NCBI RefSeq assembly: GCF_002288005.1
Contig: NZ_CP016771.1
Span: forward strand, 744,001-808,000
Source of the DNA: Candidatus Nanopelagicus hibericus
GTDB taxonomy: Bacteria > Actinomycetota > Actinomycetes > Nanopelagicales > Nanopelagicaceae
DNA length: 64,000 bases
Reading direction: 5' to 3'
Shown here: piece after piece, positions 23,767-32,361 of the stretch
Position numbering within the stretch: position 1 is the stretch's first letter
Layout of the letters: every line of letters begins with the position of its first letter
Program-made: the position numbers and the translations under genes
Notes under the pieces: model-generated
What the model saw: only the letters and a program-made list of their open reading frames with translations
Told to the model about the DNA's origin: nothing
Database searches by the model: none

Positions 23767-25970
23767 GATTTATCCATAAATTCAGTAGCCTCATCAACTT
23801 TCAGCTTTTCAACCTCACTTTTTAATTGTGGCAGATTAATCAAATCTGGTTGCTTTACCAAAATGTTAAGTGCAACATTTCTGGCTTGATCAATTAAGTT
23901 TTCATCACGTAACACTCGCAAAAGACGCAAATGTGATTTACCGCCAGATTGTGAGCGACCAAGGACATCACCCTCTTTGCGCTGCTCAAGATCCAATCTA
24001 GCTAGTTCAAAGCCATCAAGTGTTGCGGCGACGGCCACCAGCCGTTGCATGCTTTGAGAATTCTCTTGAGCATTACTTACAAATAAACAAAGTCCAGGCA
24101 CGCCTCCCCTGCCAACTCGCCCTCGCAATTGGTGCAACTGCGAAACACCAAACCTATCTGCATCCATTATTACCATCATTGATGCATTGGGAACATCAAC
24201 ACCAACCTCAATTACAGTAGTTGCAATTAAAACCTCAATCTCTCCTCTTGCAAATGCACTCATAGTTTCATCTTTTATCTCACTAGATAACTTGCCATGT
24301 AGCACTGCTAGTTTTAAACCTTTAAGTGGGCCAGTAGCTAGCTCTGGCGCTAACTCTTCAACCGCACTCATTTCATCATTATCGAGGTACTCCTCACCAA
24401 GCAAGGAAGCTGCGGTGATTTCTCGCTCTGTCATTTTCTTATTCGGATTGGCAATTCTTGGTGCAACTATATAAACCTGATGTCCTTTTGCTACCTCCTC
24501 TTTAACTCTCTCCCAAGCTCGGTTCAAATAATGCGGTTTTTCAAGCACTGGAATTAAGTGAGTTGTAATTGCAATTCGACCAGCAGGTAGCTCATGCAGA
24601 GTTGAAATATCAAGATCACCAAAAACTGTCATTGCGACTGTTCGAGGTATTGGCGTCGCCGTCATTACTAAAAGATGTGGTGGCTGCTTTGCTTTCATTC
24701 TTAGCGCATCTCGTTGCTCTACACCAAACCTATGTTGCTCATCCACTACAACTAAACCTAAATCCTTAAACTCAACCCCATCTGAAATAAGTGCATGTGT
24801 ACCAATTACAATTCCAGTTTGCCCAGTGGCAAGTTTTGTGTGAATCATTTTTTTCTGAGCAAGAGGCAGAGAGCCAGTTAATAACTCCACCTGGGTACCA
24901 ATTTCACCAGCTTGCAATGTTCCAGCCTGAGCTAAATCACCCAATAATTTAGTAATCGTTCGATAATGTTGTTGAGCTAATACCTCAGTTGGCGCCAGCA
25001 GCGCTGCTTGGCCTGATGAATCAACTACCGACAACATCGCCCTTAATGCCACAACTGTTTTTCCAGAGCCCACCTCTCCTTGTAATAATCGATGCATCGG
25101 ATAATTATTTGAAAGATCCTTCTCGATTTGATTATTGATCTCAATTTGTCCAGCGGTGTATTGGAATGGCAATTTTTCCTCAAAAGCTGCCACTAAAACT
25201 GGCGTATTTGGAGTTCGTGACTTTGTAATCAATTTTGCTATTTCATTTCGTCTCATACCCAACAACAACTGCAAAAGCAATGCTTCATCAAAAGTTAATC
25301 TTTTTCTAGCATTTTCTGCCGACTCAAGATCTGGCGGCTGATGAATATCAGTAAATGCTTTTTTCAAAGTTGGATATCCGAACTCAGTAGCAATCTCTGG
25401 TGGCAAATAATCTGGCATTTCATCGAGGGAATCCAGAGTTAATTTCACACACTGCATGATCTTCCAGGAGGGTAGCTTTGATGTCGCTGGATATACGGGC
25501 AAAAATTTGCCAGCAAACTCAGCAACTGCCGAATCGACATCTTCACCATCTGGTATTAATTGGTAATCAGGGTGAGATAGTTGACGTTTTCCTTTGAAGA
25601 TACCTACTTTGCCCGCAAATAACCCCACCCGGCCAGTTTTTAACTCTTTCTCCCGCCAGGCTTGATTAAAAAAAGTCAGGGATAAATTAGCGCTGCCATC
25701 AGTGACTACTACCTCTAAGATATTTTTTCCATTTGCTCGACGTAATTTAACCGCCTCTATTTCAGCCAAAATTGTTACCTCATCATCAGCAATTAAAGTT
25801 GAAATATCAGTCAATTCACCACGGACGACATACCTGCGCGGATAATGTCGTAGCAATTCATTGACATCTCTAATCCCAAAGGATTTCTCCAAAACCGCAG
25901 CGGTCCGATCACCCAAGACATTACTCAATCGGGTGGTAAGGATTGCCATAGTGGAAGTATCTAACGCCAC
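23763..25970 (-). CDS. recG: ATP-dependent DNA helicase RecG
   Basis: A 735-aa superfamily 2 helicase that reverses stalled forks and acts in recombination. A wedge/OB domain occupies about residues 50-160 and is followed by the helicase core: motif I GEVGSGKTV near 300, DEQHRFG (motif II), MTATPIPRT (motif III), VIEVGVDVPNA, and QLRGRVGRG (motif VI). The length is normal. It is encoded directly upstream of rsmD (4-base overlap) and divergent from rpmB across a 108-base spacer, which should hold both promoters. Confidence 0.97.
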   Translation of the reverse strand: MALDTSTMAILTTRLSNVLGDRTAAVLEKSFGIRDVNELLRHYPRRYVVRGELTDISTLIADDEVTILAEIEAVKLRRANGKNILEVVVTDGSANLSLTFFNQAWREKELKTGRVGLFAGKVGIFKGKRQLSHPDYQLIPDGEDVDSAVAEFAGKFLPVYPATSKLPSWKIMQCVKLTLDSLDEMPDYLPPEIATEFGYPTLKKAFTDIHQPPDLESAENARKRLTFDEALLLQLLLGMRRNEIAKLITKSRTPNTPVLVAAFEEKLPFQYTAGQIEINNQIEKDLSNNYPMHRLLQGEVGSGKTVVALRAMLSVVDSSGQAALLAPTEVLAQQHYRTITKLLGDLAQAGTLQAGEIGTQVELLTGSLPLAQKKMIHTKLATGQTGIVIGTHALISDGVEFKDLGLVVVDEQHRFGVEQRDALRMKAKQPPHLLVMTATPIPRTVAMTVFGDLDISTLHELPAGRIAITTHLIPVLEKPHYLNRAWERVKEEVAKGHQVYIVAPRIANPNKKMTEREITAASLLGEEYLDNDEMSAVEELAPELATGPLKGLKLAVLHGKLSSEIKDETMSAFARGEIEVLIATTVIEVGVDVPNASMMVIMDADRFGVSQLHQLRGRVGRGGVPGLCLFVSNAQENSQSMQRLVAVAATLDGFELARLDLEQRKEGDVLGRSQSGGKSHLRLLRVLRDENLIDQARNVALNILVKQPDLINLPQLKSEVEKLKVDEATEFMDKS

Positions 25971-26078
25971 CTGGCTAACTGTGCGTAACTACCCACCGGA
26001 TTAGCCAATTAATACCCTCACAAGGTAATCTTTCGCCTCTAATTAAGTGAACCAAGGAAAATCAAGGGAGCAAAGAAA

Positions 26079-26264
26079 GTGTCTTCAGTATGCGATCTGT
26101 GCGGCAAAGCTCCAAGCTTTGGTAACAATGTCTCCCACTCAAAGCGTGCAACCCGCCGCCGCTGGAATCCAAACATTCAAAAAATCCGCACAATTATTAA
26201 TGGCCAAACCAAGCGTAAAAATGTGTGCGCATCATGTCTTAAGGCAGGTAAAGCAGTTCGCTAA
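26079..26264 (+). CDS. rpmB: 50S ribosomal protein L28
   Basis: A 61-aa large-subunit protein starting MSSVCDLCGKAPSFGNNVSH, with a CxxC near each end (CDLC and CASC) as in the zinc-binding form. RRRWNPNIQKIR is the conserved core. The start is GTG at 26079 with GGGAG about 10 bases upstream. Its stop directly abuts the convergent thiL stop. It is divergent from recG, as rpmB is near recG and thiL in other actinobacteria. Confidence 0.96.
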   Translation: MSSVCDLCGKAPSFGNNVSHSKRATRRRWNPNIQKIRTIINGQTKRKNVCASCLKAGKAVR

Positions 26265-27200
26265 TTAAAAGTGCTGATATCCAGCCTTTTCGATTTTTTC
26301 ACCATCGAGTAAAACTTCACCACTACCCGCCTTTACGACACCAATCTGCAAACCAATCTCATCACCGGCTTTTTCAGGATCCACGGTGGCCAAGAAGAAG
26401 TGATCCTCTCCCCCCGTTAAAATCCAATCAAATACCTGCTCGCCTAACTCAACTGCGAGCTCTGCTAAATCTTTGAAATCTGATCCCATTGAAATTCTCT
26501 CTTTAGATAAATTGATATTCACATTAGATGCCGATGCAATATGTCTGGCATCAGTGACTAATCCATCGCTGATATCACACATTGATGATGCTGCAGCAAT
26601 TAGTTTTTTCGGTGCATTTAACTTCGGATTCAAATGAGCATCAACGACATATCTAGGGCGATCTAATCCCCGAGTTAAGATAGCAAGTCCAGCGGCGGAT
26701 AACCCAGGTAAGGAAGATACGTAGACCAAATCACCTACTTTTGCACCTGATCTAGTAATTGGTTGTTCTGAAATCTCGCCAAGTGCAGTAATACTCAAAC
26801 TCAACTTTTCTGATCTACTTAAATCTCCACCAATAACTACAACTTCAAATTTATCTGCAACTGATCTGATTCCTTTTGCTAACTCACTAACCACCTGCGA
26901 ATTATTAACTTCAGTGATAGCCGCTGCTACCAATAGATATTTTGGTGTAGCACCCATAGCAAATATGTCTGCCAAATTTGATGTCGTTAATTTGGCACCG
27001 ATTTGAAACGGAGTAGACCATTCCCGCTTGAAATGAATATCTTCAACCGCCATATCCACCGTGGCCACTAGTTTTTTATTGGAGGCCAAAACCACGGCAG
27101 CATCATCGCCGATCCCTATTTCAACGCCACTTTGGAAGGAGGTGTGAAAAAGATCGCGCAACTGTGCGATCAGCCCTGCTTCAGATTCAATCAATGGCAC
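26265..27200 (-). CDS. thiL: Thiamine-monophosphate kinase
   Basis: A 311-aa AIR-synthase/PurM-fold kinase that makes thiamine diphosphate from thiamine monophosphate. GIGDDAAVV near residue 31 is the ATP/Mg motif, DMAVEDIHF follows, and VIGGDLSRS near residue 120 and DISDGL near 212 are typical. It shares a divergent promoter region with the AsnC-like gene and ends exactly where rpmB ends. No thiamine riboswitch was seen upstream. Confidence 0.95.
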   Translation of the reverse strand: MPLIESEAGLIAQLRDLFHTSFQSGVEIGIGDDAAVVLASNKKLVATVDMAVEDIHFKREWSTPFQIGAKLTTSNLADIFAMGATPKYLLVAAAITEVNNSQVVSELAKGIRSVADKFEVVVIGGDLSRSEKLSLSITALGEISEQPITRSGAKVGDLVYVSSLPGLSAAGLAILTRGLDRPRYVVDAHLNPKLNAPKKLIAAASSMCDISDGLVTDARHIASASNVNINLSKERISMGSDFKDLAELAVELGEQVFDWILTGGEDHFFLATVDPEKAGDEIGLQIGVVKAGSGEVLLDGEKIEKAGYQHF

Positions 27201-27283
27201 TCCCCAATTAAGTCGCTATAGGCTACTCTTTCACATATCTACATTTCATTGTTGAACATGTAGCTTTGATTGAAAGGCAAGAG

Positions 27284-27520
27284 ATGTCAGTTCAGGCTTA
27301 CATACTTATTCAAACTGAGGTTGGTAAAGCTTCCAGTGTTGCCAAGGCTGTCTCTGCAATTGCAGGTGTGACCATCGCCGAAGGTGTTACCGGTCCATAT
27401 GATGTGATTATGCGAGCAGAGTCACCTAGTATGGAAGATTTTGGGCGAACTGTGTTGGCTAAAGTTCAAGCAGTATCTGGAATCACCAGAACTTTGACCT
27501 GCCCCGTGACGAGCCACTAA
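27284..27520 (+). CDS. Stand-alone Lrp/AsnC ligand-binding (RAM) domain protein
   Basis: A 78-aa protein consisting only of the AsnC-type alpha-beta sensor domain (VQAYILIQTEVGKASSVAKAV...GPYDVIMRAES); the DNA-binding half is missing. Such proteins are common next to thiL/ddl in actinobacteria, and their ligand and role are unknown. I chose the ATG at 27284 because GAAAGG lies 6 bases upstream. A TTG at 27266 would add six residues but lacks a ribosome-binding site. Confidence 0.82.
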   Translation: MSVQAYILIQTEVGKASSVAKAVSAIAGVTIAEGVTGPYDVIMRAESPSMEDFGRTVLAKVQAVSGITRTLTCPVTSH

Positions 27521-27540
27521 GAATTGATCAGTATTAATAA

Positions 27541-27777
27541 CTAGAACCAACGAATCATTCCAATGATTCCTGCCGTTGCATAAAAAAATTGCAAGAAGAG
27601 TATTCCTTTATGTTTTCCGAGAAATGCCCAGATCCCGATTAATCCAGATGATACAAGTAATAAAGTAAACCCGATGAACTCCGCGCCAATATTCGCTGCA
27701 ACTAGAAGTGAATAAAAAATTGCAGTCAGTACACCTAACCACTCAAAAATACGAGATTTATTGGATCGAATTTTCAT
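27541..27777 (-). CDS. Small hydrophobic membrane protein, function unknown
   Basis: A 78-aa protein with a short basic N-terminus (MKIRSNKSR) and three predicted membrane helices (about 12-28, 32-50 and 58-76). It does not contain the PQ motif of SWEET-type transporters, and I do not recognise a family. It overlaps the YbaK-family gene by 4 bases (ATGA), so it is translated in one unit with it and ends convergently with the AsnC-like gene. Confidence 0.65.
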   Translation of the reverse strand: MKIRSNKSRIFEWLGVLTAIFYSLLVAANIGAEFIGFTLLLVSSGLIGIWAFLGKHKGILFLQFFYATAGIIGMIRWF

Positions 27778-28271
27778 AAACTCTCCTTGCCAACCTTCAT
27801 CGGTGTTGCCTGCGCTGCAGATAATAACTCTGCAAAAGTTGTTGGAAAGACCGCATGTGGGTGCCCTGCTGCTGCCCAGACAACCTCGTAATCATTTAAT
27901 GCTTCGTCGATTAAAGTAAGTGACGGAGTTTTAATCCATCCAATTGGCGCCACTCCCCCAATTGAAAACCCTGATTTTTCTTTAACGTAATCAGCGTCAA
28001 CCCGCTCTAATTTTTCAATACCTAATTTGTTAGCAACTAGCTCGGTATCAACACGGTGCCGGCCAGAGGTGATAACTAACAACGGTGTTTCATTAGGCAA
28101 CTTAAATATTATTGAGGAGGCAATTTGACCCACCAAGATTCCAAGGCCTGCTGCAGCCTCCGCGGCACTCTTTGCTGTTTCACTTAACACCTTTATTTCA
28201 CCCTTAATTGAGAATGTTTCCATGGCAGCTACTACCCGCTTTACTGCTGATTTTTCCAAAATGCCATTCAT
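27774..28271 (-). CDS. YbaK/EbsC family aminoacyl-tRNA deacylase-like protein
   Basis: A 165-aa single-domain YbaK/ProX-type protein. Family members hydrolyse mischarged Cys-tRNA(Pro) or Ala-tRNA(Pro) in trans. The IFKLPNETPLLVITSG segment, the GGVAPIG glycine-rich loop and the AAGHPHAVFPTT C-terminal block match the family. It follows ddl by 5 bases and overlaps the small membrane protein downstream. The exact tRNA substrate is not predictable. Confidence 0.88.
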   Translation of the reverse strand: MNGILEKSAVKRVVAAMETFSIKGEIKVLSETAKSAAEAAAGLGILVGQIASSIIFKLPNETPLLVITSGRHRVDTELVANKLGIEKLERVDADYVKEKSGFSIGGVAPIGWIKTPSLTLIDEALNDYEVVWAAAGHPHAVFPTTFAELLSAAQATPMKVGKESL

Positions 28272-28276
28272 GGTTA

Positions 28277-29320
28277 TTAGCGCGTAATGCTGGCTGACCG
28301 GTTTTGCGCTGTGTAAATCAATTTAGTAATTAGCTGCTGATAATTAATGCCACTATGCTCAATCAACTTTGGGTAAACCGAGGTCGGAGTAAATCCAGGC
28401 ATGGTATTAATTTCATTTATGATAATTTCGCTATCATTTGAGTAGAAGAAATCAATTCTCGCTAATCCTTCACAACCAGCAGCCTTAAATGCTGTTAAAG
28501 CTGCTTGTTGAATTTTTGCCTCGACCCCCGCTGGTAGATCTGCTGGCACAAGTAGTTGCATTGTATTATCTAAATACTTTGCTTGAAAATCATAAAACTC
28601 ATACTTTTCAGCAATCACAATTTGGCCCACTGCAGAGACTTTGATTTCACCATCTGCTTGTAAGACCGCACATTCAATCTCCTTACCAACTACTGCTTTT
28701 TCAATAATTACCTTAGTATCAAAAGTAAGCGCATAATCAACCGCCGCAGATAATTCATTTGCTTGCTTGACCTTACTGGTGCCTCTGCTCGAACCACTTC
28801 TTGCTGGTTTCACAAAGAGTGGATATGAGAGATTGCTCGGTAAAGTAAATTTATTTGAGGATACCACTACGCCTTCGGCTACCTTCAGCCCTTGGGCAGC
28901 AAAAATTGGTTTTGCATAAGACTTATCCATACTCACTGCACTTGCTAATACACCAGAGCCGACATAACGAAGACCAATCATTTCAAATAATCCTTGAATA
29001 GTGCCATCCTCGCCATATGGACCATGCAAAATTGGAAATGCCACATCAATTGCTAAATTCTTGCCACCTGAGAACAATCCGCTACTGGTCAGAGAGATCT
29101 CAACTCCAGATTCGGGTACTGAGGGTAGAGCGCCATTTATAATCGAAAAATTTGTATCCTCGGCAAGCAATAACCACTTGCCACTTTTAGTTATACCAAT
29201 TAGAACGGGATCAAATAAGCTGCGATCTATCGCACCTAGAACTCCATTTGCCGATACACATGAGATCTCATGCTCACTACTTTTGCCACCACAAATTATT
29301 GCTACTCGAACTTTGCTCAT
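28277..29320 (-). CDS. ddl: D-alanine--D-alanine ligase
   Basis: A 347-aa ATP-grasp ligase making D-Ala-D-Ala for peptidoglycan. GGKSSEHEIS near the N-terminus, HGPYGEDGTIQG near residue 100, the KPARSGSSRGTSK ATP-grasp loop and the EINTMPGFTPTS metal-binding end are all intact. Its start shares one base with the gpsA stop (TAATG), so translation is coupled. The plsC-gpsA-ddl order joins phospholipid and wall precursor synthesis, as in other actinobacteria. Confidence 0.96.
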   Translation of the reverse strand: MSKVRVAIICGGKSSEHEISCVSANGVLGAIDRSLFDPVLIGITKSGKWLLLAEDTNFSIINGALPSVPESGVEISLTSSGLFSGGKNLAIDVAFPILHGPYGEDGTIQGLFEMIGLRYVGSGVLASAVSMDKSYAKPIFAAQGLKVAEGVVVSSNKFTLPSNLSYPLFVKPARSGSSRGTSKVKQANELSAAVDYALTFDTKVIIEKAVVGKEIECAVLQADGEIKVSAVGQIVIAEKYEFYDFQAKYLDNTMQLLVPADLPAGVEAKIQQAALTAFKAAGCEGLARIDFFYSNDSEIIINEINTMPGFTPTSVYPKLIEHSGINYQQLITKLIYTAQNRSASITR

Positions 29321-30318
29321 TAGATCTCAGCCTTAATACTGACGGTCATTAGTCGAGCCATTGCATCCTTTGGATTTAATGTGCCAGCAACAACATCGGA
29401 GACGGCTTCAATGATCGGAACCTCAACTCCAACTCGGTGCGCAAGCTCTAAAATTGCACCTGCTGAGTAAACACCTTCAACTGTTTTTACTACCTGCGCT
29501 CTAGCCTTTGCGATCGAGCCAGATTTACCAAGCACCTCACCAAAACTTCTATTTCTTGACAGCGGTGATTGTGCACTTGCTACCAAGTCACCAATTCCTG
29601 CCAACCCCAAAAATGTCAGTGGATTAGCTCCGTACGCCTGGCCGAGTTTTGCAACCTCAGATAAGCCACGAGTAATCATTAGGCCTTGTGTATTTTCGCC
29701 ATAACCCATACCAACTGCAATACCAACTGCAAGTGCTACAACACTTTTTGCAGCGCCTGCAAACTCGCATCCAACTAAATCTGAAGATGGATAAATTCGG
29801 AAGTAATTGGTGGAGAAAAGCTCTGACATTACTTCAATATTTGCAGGATTTTCAGAGGCAGCAACCGCACCAGCTGGCTGGCGCATAATGATCTCACTCG
29901 CCAAATTTGGCCCAGTAATGATGCCAAATTTTGATTTATCCATCTCTAATACCTGTTGTGCGACCTCAGTCATTCGTAACTGAGTTTCAACCTCAATTCC
30001 TTTTAAAGTGCTAATGATTGGTAAATCTTTTGGAAAAAAACCTTTCCATGTTTCCAAGTTTTCACGTAAAGTTTGAGATGGAATTGCCAGCAAGATCACA
30101 TCTGCAAACTCAAGCACAGCTTTAATATCAGTAGTCGCTTTGAGTTCTTTTGGTAGGTCAATTCCCTTTAAAAATCTGCGATTAGAATGGCGGCGATTAA
30201 TTTCGCGTACTACTTTTTTATTTCGCCCCCAGATTAAAACCTGTTGTCCAGAGTCAACCATCACCTGACCTAATGTTGTGCCCCACGCACCCGATCCAAG
30301 TACTGCAACCTTTTTCAT
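29320..30318 (-). CDS. gpsA: Glycerol-3-phosphate dehydrogenase [NAD(P)+]
   Basis: A 332-aa enzyme reducing dihydroxyacetone phosphate to sn-glycerol 3-phosphate, the phospholipid backbone. The N-terminal Rossmann motif is VLGSGAWGTTL, LKGIE...GPNLASEI follows, and the catalytic-lysine region is GCEFAGAAKSVVALAVG. It overlaps plsC by 4 bases and ddl by one, so the three are probably one transcript. Its product feeds the pathway in which PlsC and PgsA act. Confidence 0.96.
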   Translation of the reverse strand: MKKVAVLGSGAWGTTLGQVMVDSGQQVLIWGRNKKVVREINRRHSNRRFLKGIDLPKELKATTDIKAVLEFADVILLAIPSQTLRENLETWKGFFPKDLPIISTLKGIEVETQLRMTEVAQQVLEMDKSKFGIITGPNLASEIIMRQPAGAVAASENPANIEVMSELFSTNYFRIYPSSDLVGCEFAGAAKSVVALAVGIAVGMGYGENTQGLMITRGLSEVAKLGQAYGANPLTFLGLAGIGDLVASAQSPLSRNRSFGEVLGKSGSIAKARAQVVKTVEGVYSAGAILELAHRVGVEVPIIEAVSDVVAGTLNPKDAMARLMTVSIKAEI

Positions 30319-31097
30319 TTATTTCCCTTTTTAAAATTTCCAATGCGAGGAAGGTTTGATTTTTTAGGATCAAAAATTTCTGATGATGCACTTTCACTAC
30401 GCAACTGTTCCAACAATTTGGTAACCGCACTCATTACATAAGCTGTTGCCTCCTCTAACGCAACAGGATCTTCAGCTCTGCCTTGCCATTTTGAGAACTC
30501 TAATGGCGCTCCAGCGATGACCTGGAACTTGGCTCTGGGAAATAATTTCAGTTTTTTGCTGTATGCCGGAAGCACTTTTTGTGCTCCCCATTGCGCGCAG
30601 GGAATCACAGGTGCCTGAGTTAAGATCGCCAGCCTTGCAATCCCAGTTTTCGCCTTCATAGGCCAATAATTTTCATCCCTAGTCAGAGTTCCCTCTGGAT
30701 AAACACCAAGTAGATGACCTGACTTTAAAAATGCAATTGCATGCACCAGCGAATTAGAGGCGCCAGTGGTTTCACGTTCAACTGGTATTTGCCCCGCGCC
30801 ACTTAATACCCGACCAATTATTGGGAGTTTAAACAATGAGGCTTTACCTAAATATCTCGGCGCCCTGCCATTGTCATAAAGAAAGTGGGTGAAAACTAAA
30901 GGGTCAACATAAGAGATGTGATTACAAACTGCAATTGCAGCCCCACTTTTAGGGATATTTTCCATCCCCTGCCAATCCCGTTTACCAATTAGATTTAATA
31001 TTGGCCGTACCAAAGTGGCGCCAAACTTAAACCAACTAGTCACTCCTAATGGTTTTCCAGCTGGGGGTGCGTAGGAAATCGCTATTTCAGTAGACAC
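30315..31097 (-). CDS. plsC: 1-acyl-sn-glycerol-3-phosphate acyltransferase (PlsC family)
   Basis: A 260-aa membrane-associated acyltransferase forming phosphatidic acid. The HX4D motif appears as NHISYVDPL near residue 54. The GxIPVER-like block (AGQIPVERE) and the PEGTLTRD substrate motif are also present. It is the first gene of the plsC-gpsA-ddl unit. Upstream lies the hup terminator, so its promoter should be within 31098-31142. Confidence 0.92.
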   Translation of the reverse strand: MSTEIAISYAPPAGKPLGVTSWFKFGATLVRPILNLIGKRDWQGMENIPKSGAAIAVCNHISYVDPLVFTHFLYDNGRAPRYLGKASLFKLPIIGRVLSGAGQIPVERETTGASNSLVHAIAFLKSGHLLGVYPEGTLTRDENYWPMKAKTGIARLAILTQAPVIPCAQWGAQKVLPAYSKKLKLFPRAKFQVIAGAPLEFSKWQGRAEDPVALEEATAYVMSAVTKLLEQLRSESASSEIFDPKKSNLPRIGNFKKGNK

Positions 31098-31142
31098 TCG
31101 TTAATTCTACGACCAATCAGGATAATCGCTATAAATGAGCGT

Positions 31143-31172
31143 AAAAAACGGGACCCCACGCATGGGATCCCG
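31143..31172 (-). terminator. Rho-independent terminator of hup
   Basis: An inverted repeat (CGGGATCCCAT/ATGGGGTCCCG-type arms around GCG, 31149-31172, one imperfect pair) is followed on the minus strand by six T (31148-31143). It lies 20 bases after the hup stop. The plus-strand side also ends in TTTT, but no plus-strand gene precedes it. Confidence 0.8.
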
Positions 31173-31191
31173 CTTTTAATTATTTATTAAA

Positions 31192-31587
31192 TTAGCGACG
31201 CTTAGATTTCTTTGCCTTCTTAGCAGGCTTACGTGCGCTTTTCTTAGCTTTTCCAGCAGCTTTAGCAGGTGCTGCTTTTGCTGGTGGTGTTGGCGCAGGA
31301 CCTAATTTACGAGCTCCTGAGATTACTTCTTTCAATCCTTTAGCAGCTAAGAAACGTACTTTCTTGCTTGCTTTAATTTGGATTGACTCTCCGGTAAATG
31401 GATTACGTCCTTTACGTGCTGGACGATCTACTTTCTTAAACTTACCGAAATCATTAATCATTACATCATCGCCCTTAGAGATGTTGCGAACAATCGCATC
31501 AAAAACTACCTCTACAGCGCGAGCAGCTTCTTTCTTACTATCACCAAATTGTGGTGCTAGATAAGCGATGAACTGGGCCTTGTTCAT
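31192..31587 (-). CDS. hup: HU-family nucleoid protein with Lys/Ala-rich tail (HupB type)
   Basis: A histone-like dimeric DNA-binding protein, 131 aa. Residues 1-90 are a normal HU fold (MNKAQFIAYLAPQF, DDVMINDFGKF, the beta-arm GRNPFTGESIQIKASK). The remaining 40 residues are a basic PAKAAPAKAAGKAKKSARKP-type tail like that of mycobacterial HupB and histone H1. AAGGGG lies just upstream of the ATG. It has its own terminator and a 176-base upstream region with a TTAAGC...GCTTAA palindrome. The leuCD-hup neighbourhood is conserved. Confidence 0.95.
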   Translation of the reverse strand: MNKAQFIAYLAPQFGDSKKEAARAVEVVFDAIVRNISKGDDVMINDFGKFKKVDRPARKGRNPFTGESIQIKASKKVRFLAAKGLKEVISGARKLGPAPTPPAKAAPAKAAGKAKKSARKPAKKAKKSKRR

Positions 31588-31613
31588 TTTTACCCCTTAT
31601 TTACGTGTAAACA

Positions 31614-31629
31614 TTAAGCATTTGCTTAA
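31614..31629. promoter_or_regulatory. Palindrome in the hup upstream region
   Basis: TTAAGC-attt-GCTTAA is a perfect inverted repeat 27 bases upstream of the hup ATG, near where a promoter or 5' UTR is expected. It could be an operator, possibly for HU autoregulation, or a leader hairpin. No factor can be assigned. Confidence 0.25.
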
Positions 31630-31763
31630 CTAAGGGTTAATCTATGGGGTGATTTGCACTTATCTGATTAATGAAGCAGGTGTGTCGGAAGCAAATAATT
31701 AAATAAAATCAAGGTTTTTTCAGGATTATGCGAAACCCTAAAGTAATAATTTAGAGTTTTAGA

Positions 31764-32360
31764 TTATCGAATTGGCAGTGTTTTAGGCTTGAAACTCAAT
31801 CTTTTTTCTTCAAAATTTCTCACCTGATCTAATTTGGTAAAGGTTAAACCTATGTCATCTAACCCCTCCATCAGGCGCCAGCGGGTGTAATCATCGATTT
31901 CAAAGGTGAGGGTTGTGTTGGCGTATTTCACTGACTTGGCGCCTAAATCAACTGTTATTTGGGTTTTTGGATCGGCTTCTATTTGCTGCCAGATTTTTTC
32001 AATCTCTGTCTGCGGCAAAATTACTGTTAACAACCCCATTTTTTGTGAGTTACCACGGAAAATATCAGCGAACCTGCTAGATAAAATCACTTTAAAGCCG
32101 TAATTTTGTAAAGCCCAAACTGCGTGTTCTCTAGATGAGCCAGTTCCAAAATCTGGGCCGGCAACCAAAACTGTTGCAGCTTTGTATTGCGGCTGGTTTA
32201 ATTCAAAGGCAGGGTCATTGCGCCAAGCGGCAAATAAGCCATCCTCAAATCCACTTTTGGTGATGCGCTTGAGATAAACAGCTGGAATGATTTGATCAGT
32301 ATCAACATTGCTCCGACGAAGTGGTACTCCGCTACCGGTGTGCGTGATGAATTTTTCCAT
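31764..32360 (-). CDS. leuD: 3-isopropylmalate dehydratase small subunit
   Basis: A 198-aa swivelling domain subunit of isopropylmalate isomerase in leucine biosynthesis. The N-terminal [17 protein letters not shown] motif and [17 protein letters not shown], which binds substrate, are intact. It begins one base after the leuC stop, so the two are co-translated. Only a weak stem (31736-31756) follows its stop. Confidence 0.97.
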   Translation of the reverse strand: MEKFITHTGSGVPLRRSNVDTDQIIPAVYLKRITKSGFEDGLFAAWRNDPAFELNQPQYKAATVLVAGPDFGTGSSREHAVWALQNYGFKVILSSRFADIFRGNSQKMGLLTVILPQTEIEKIWQQIEADPKTQITVDLGAKSVKYANTTLTFEIDDYTRWRLMEGLDDIGLTFTKLDQVRNFEEKRLSFKPKTLPIR

Positions 32361-32361
32361 C

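Noticed and set aside
31736-31756. Terminator after leuD
   Set aside because: CTCTAAA/TTTAGGG forms only a seven-base stem with a G-U pair and no T-run beyond three bases.
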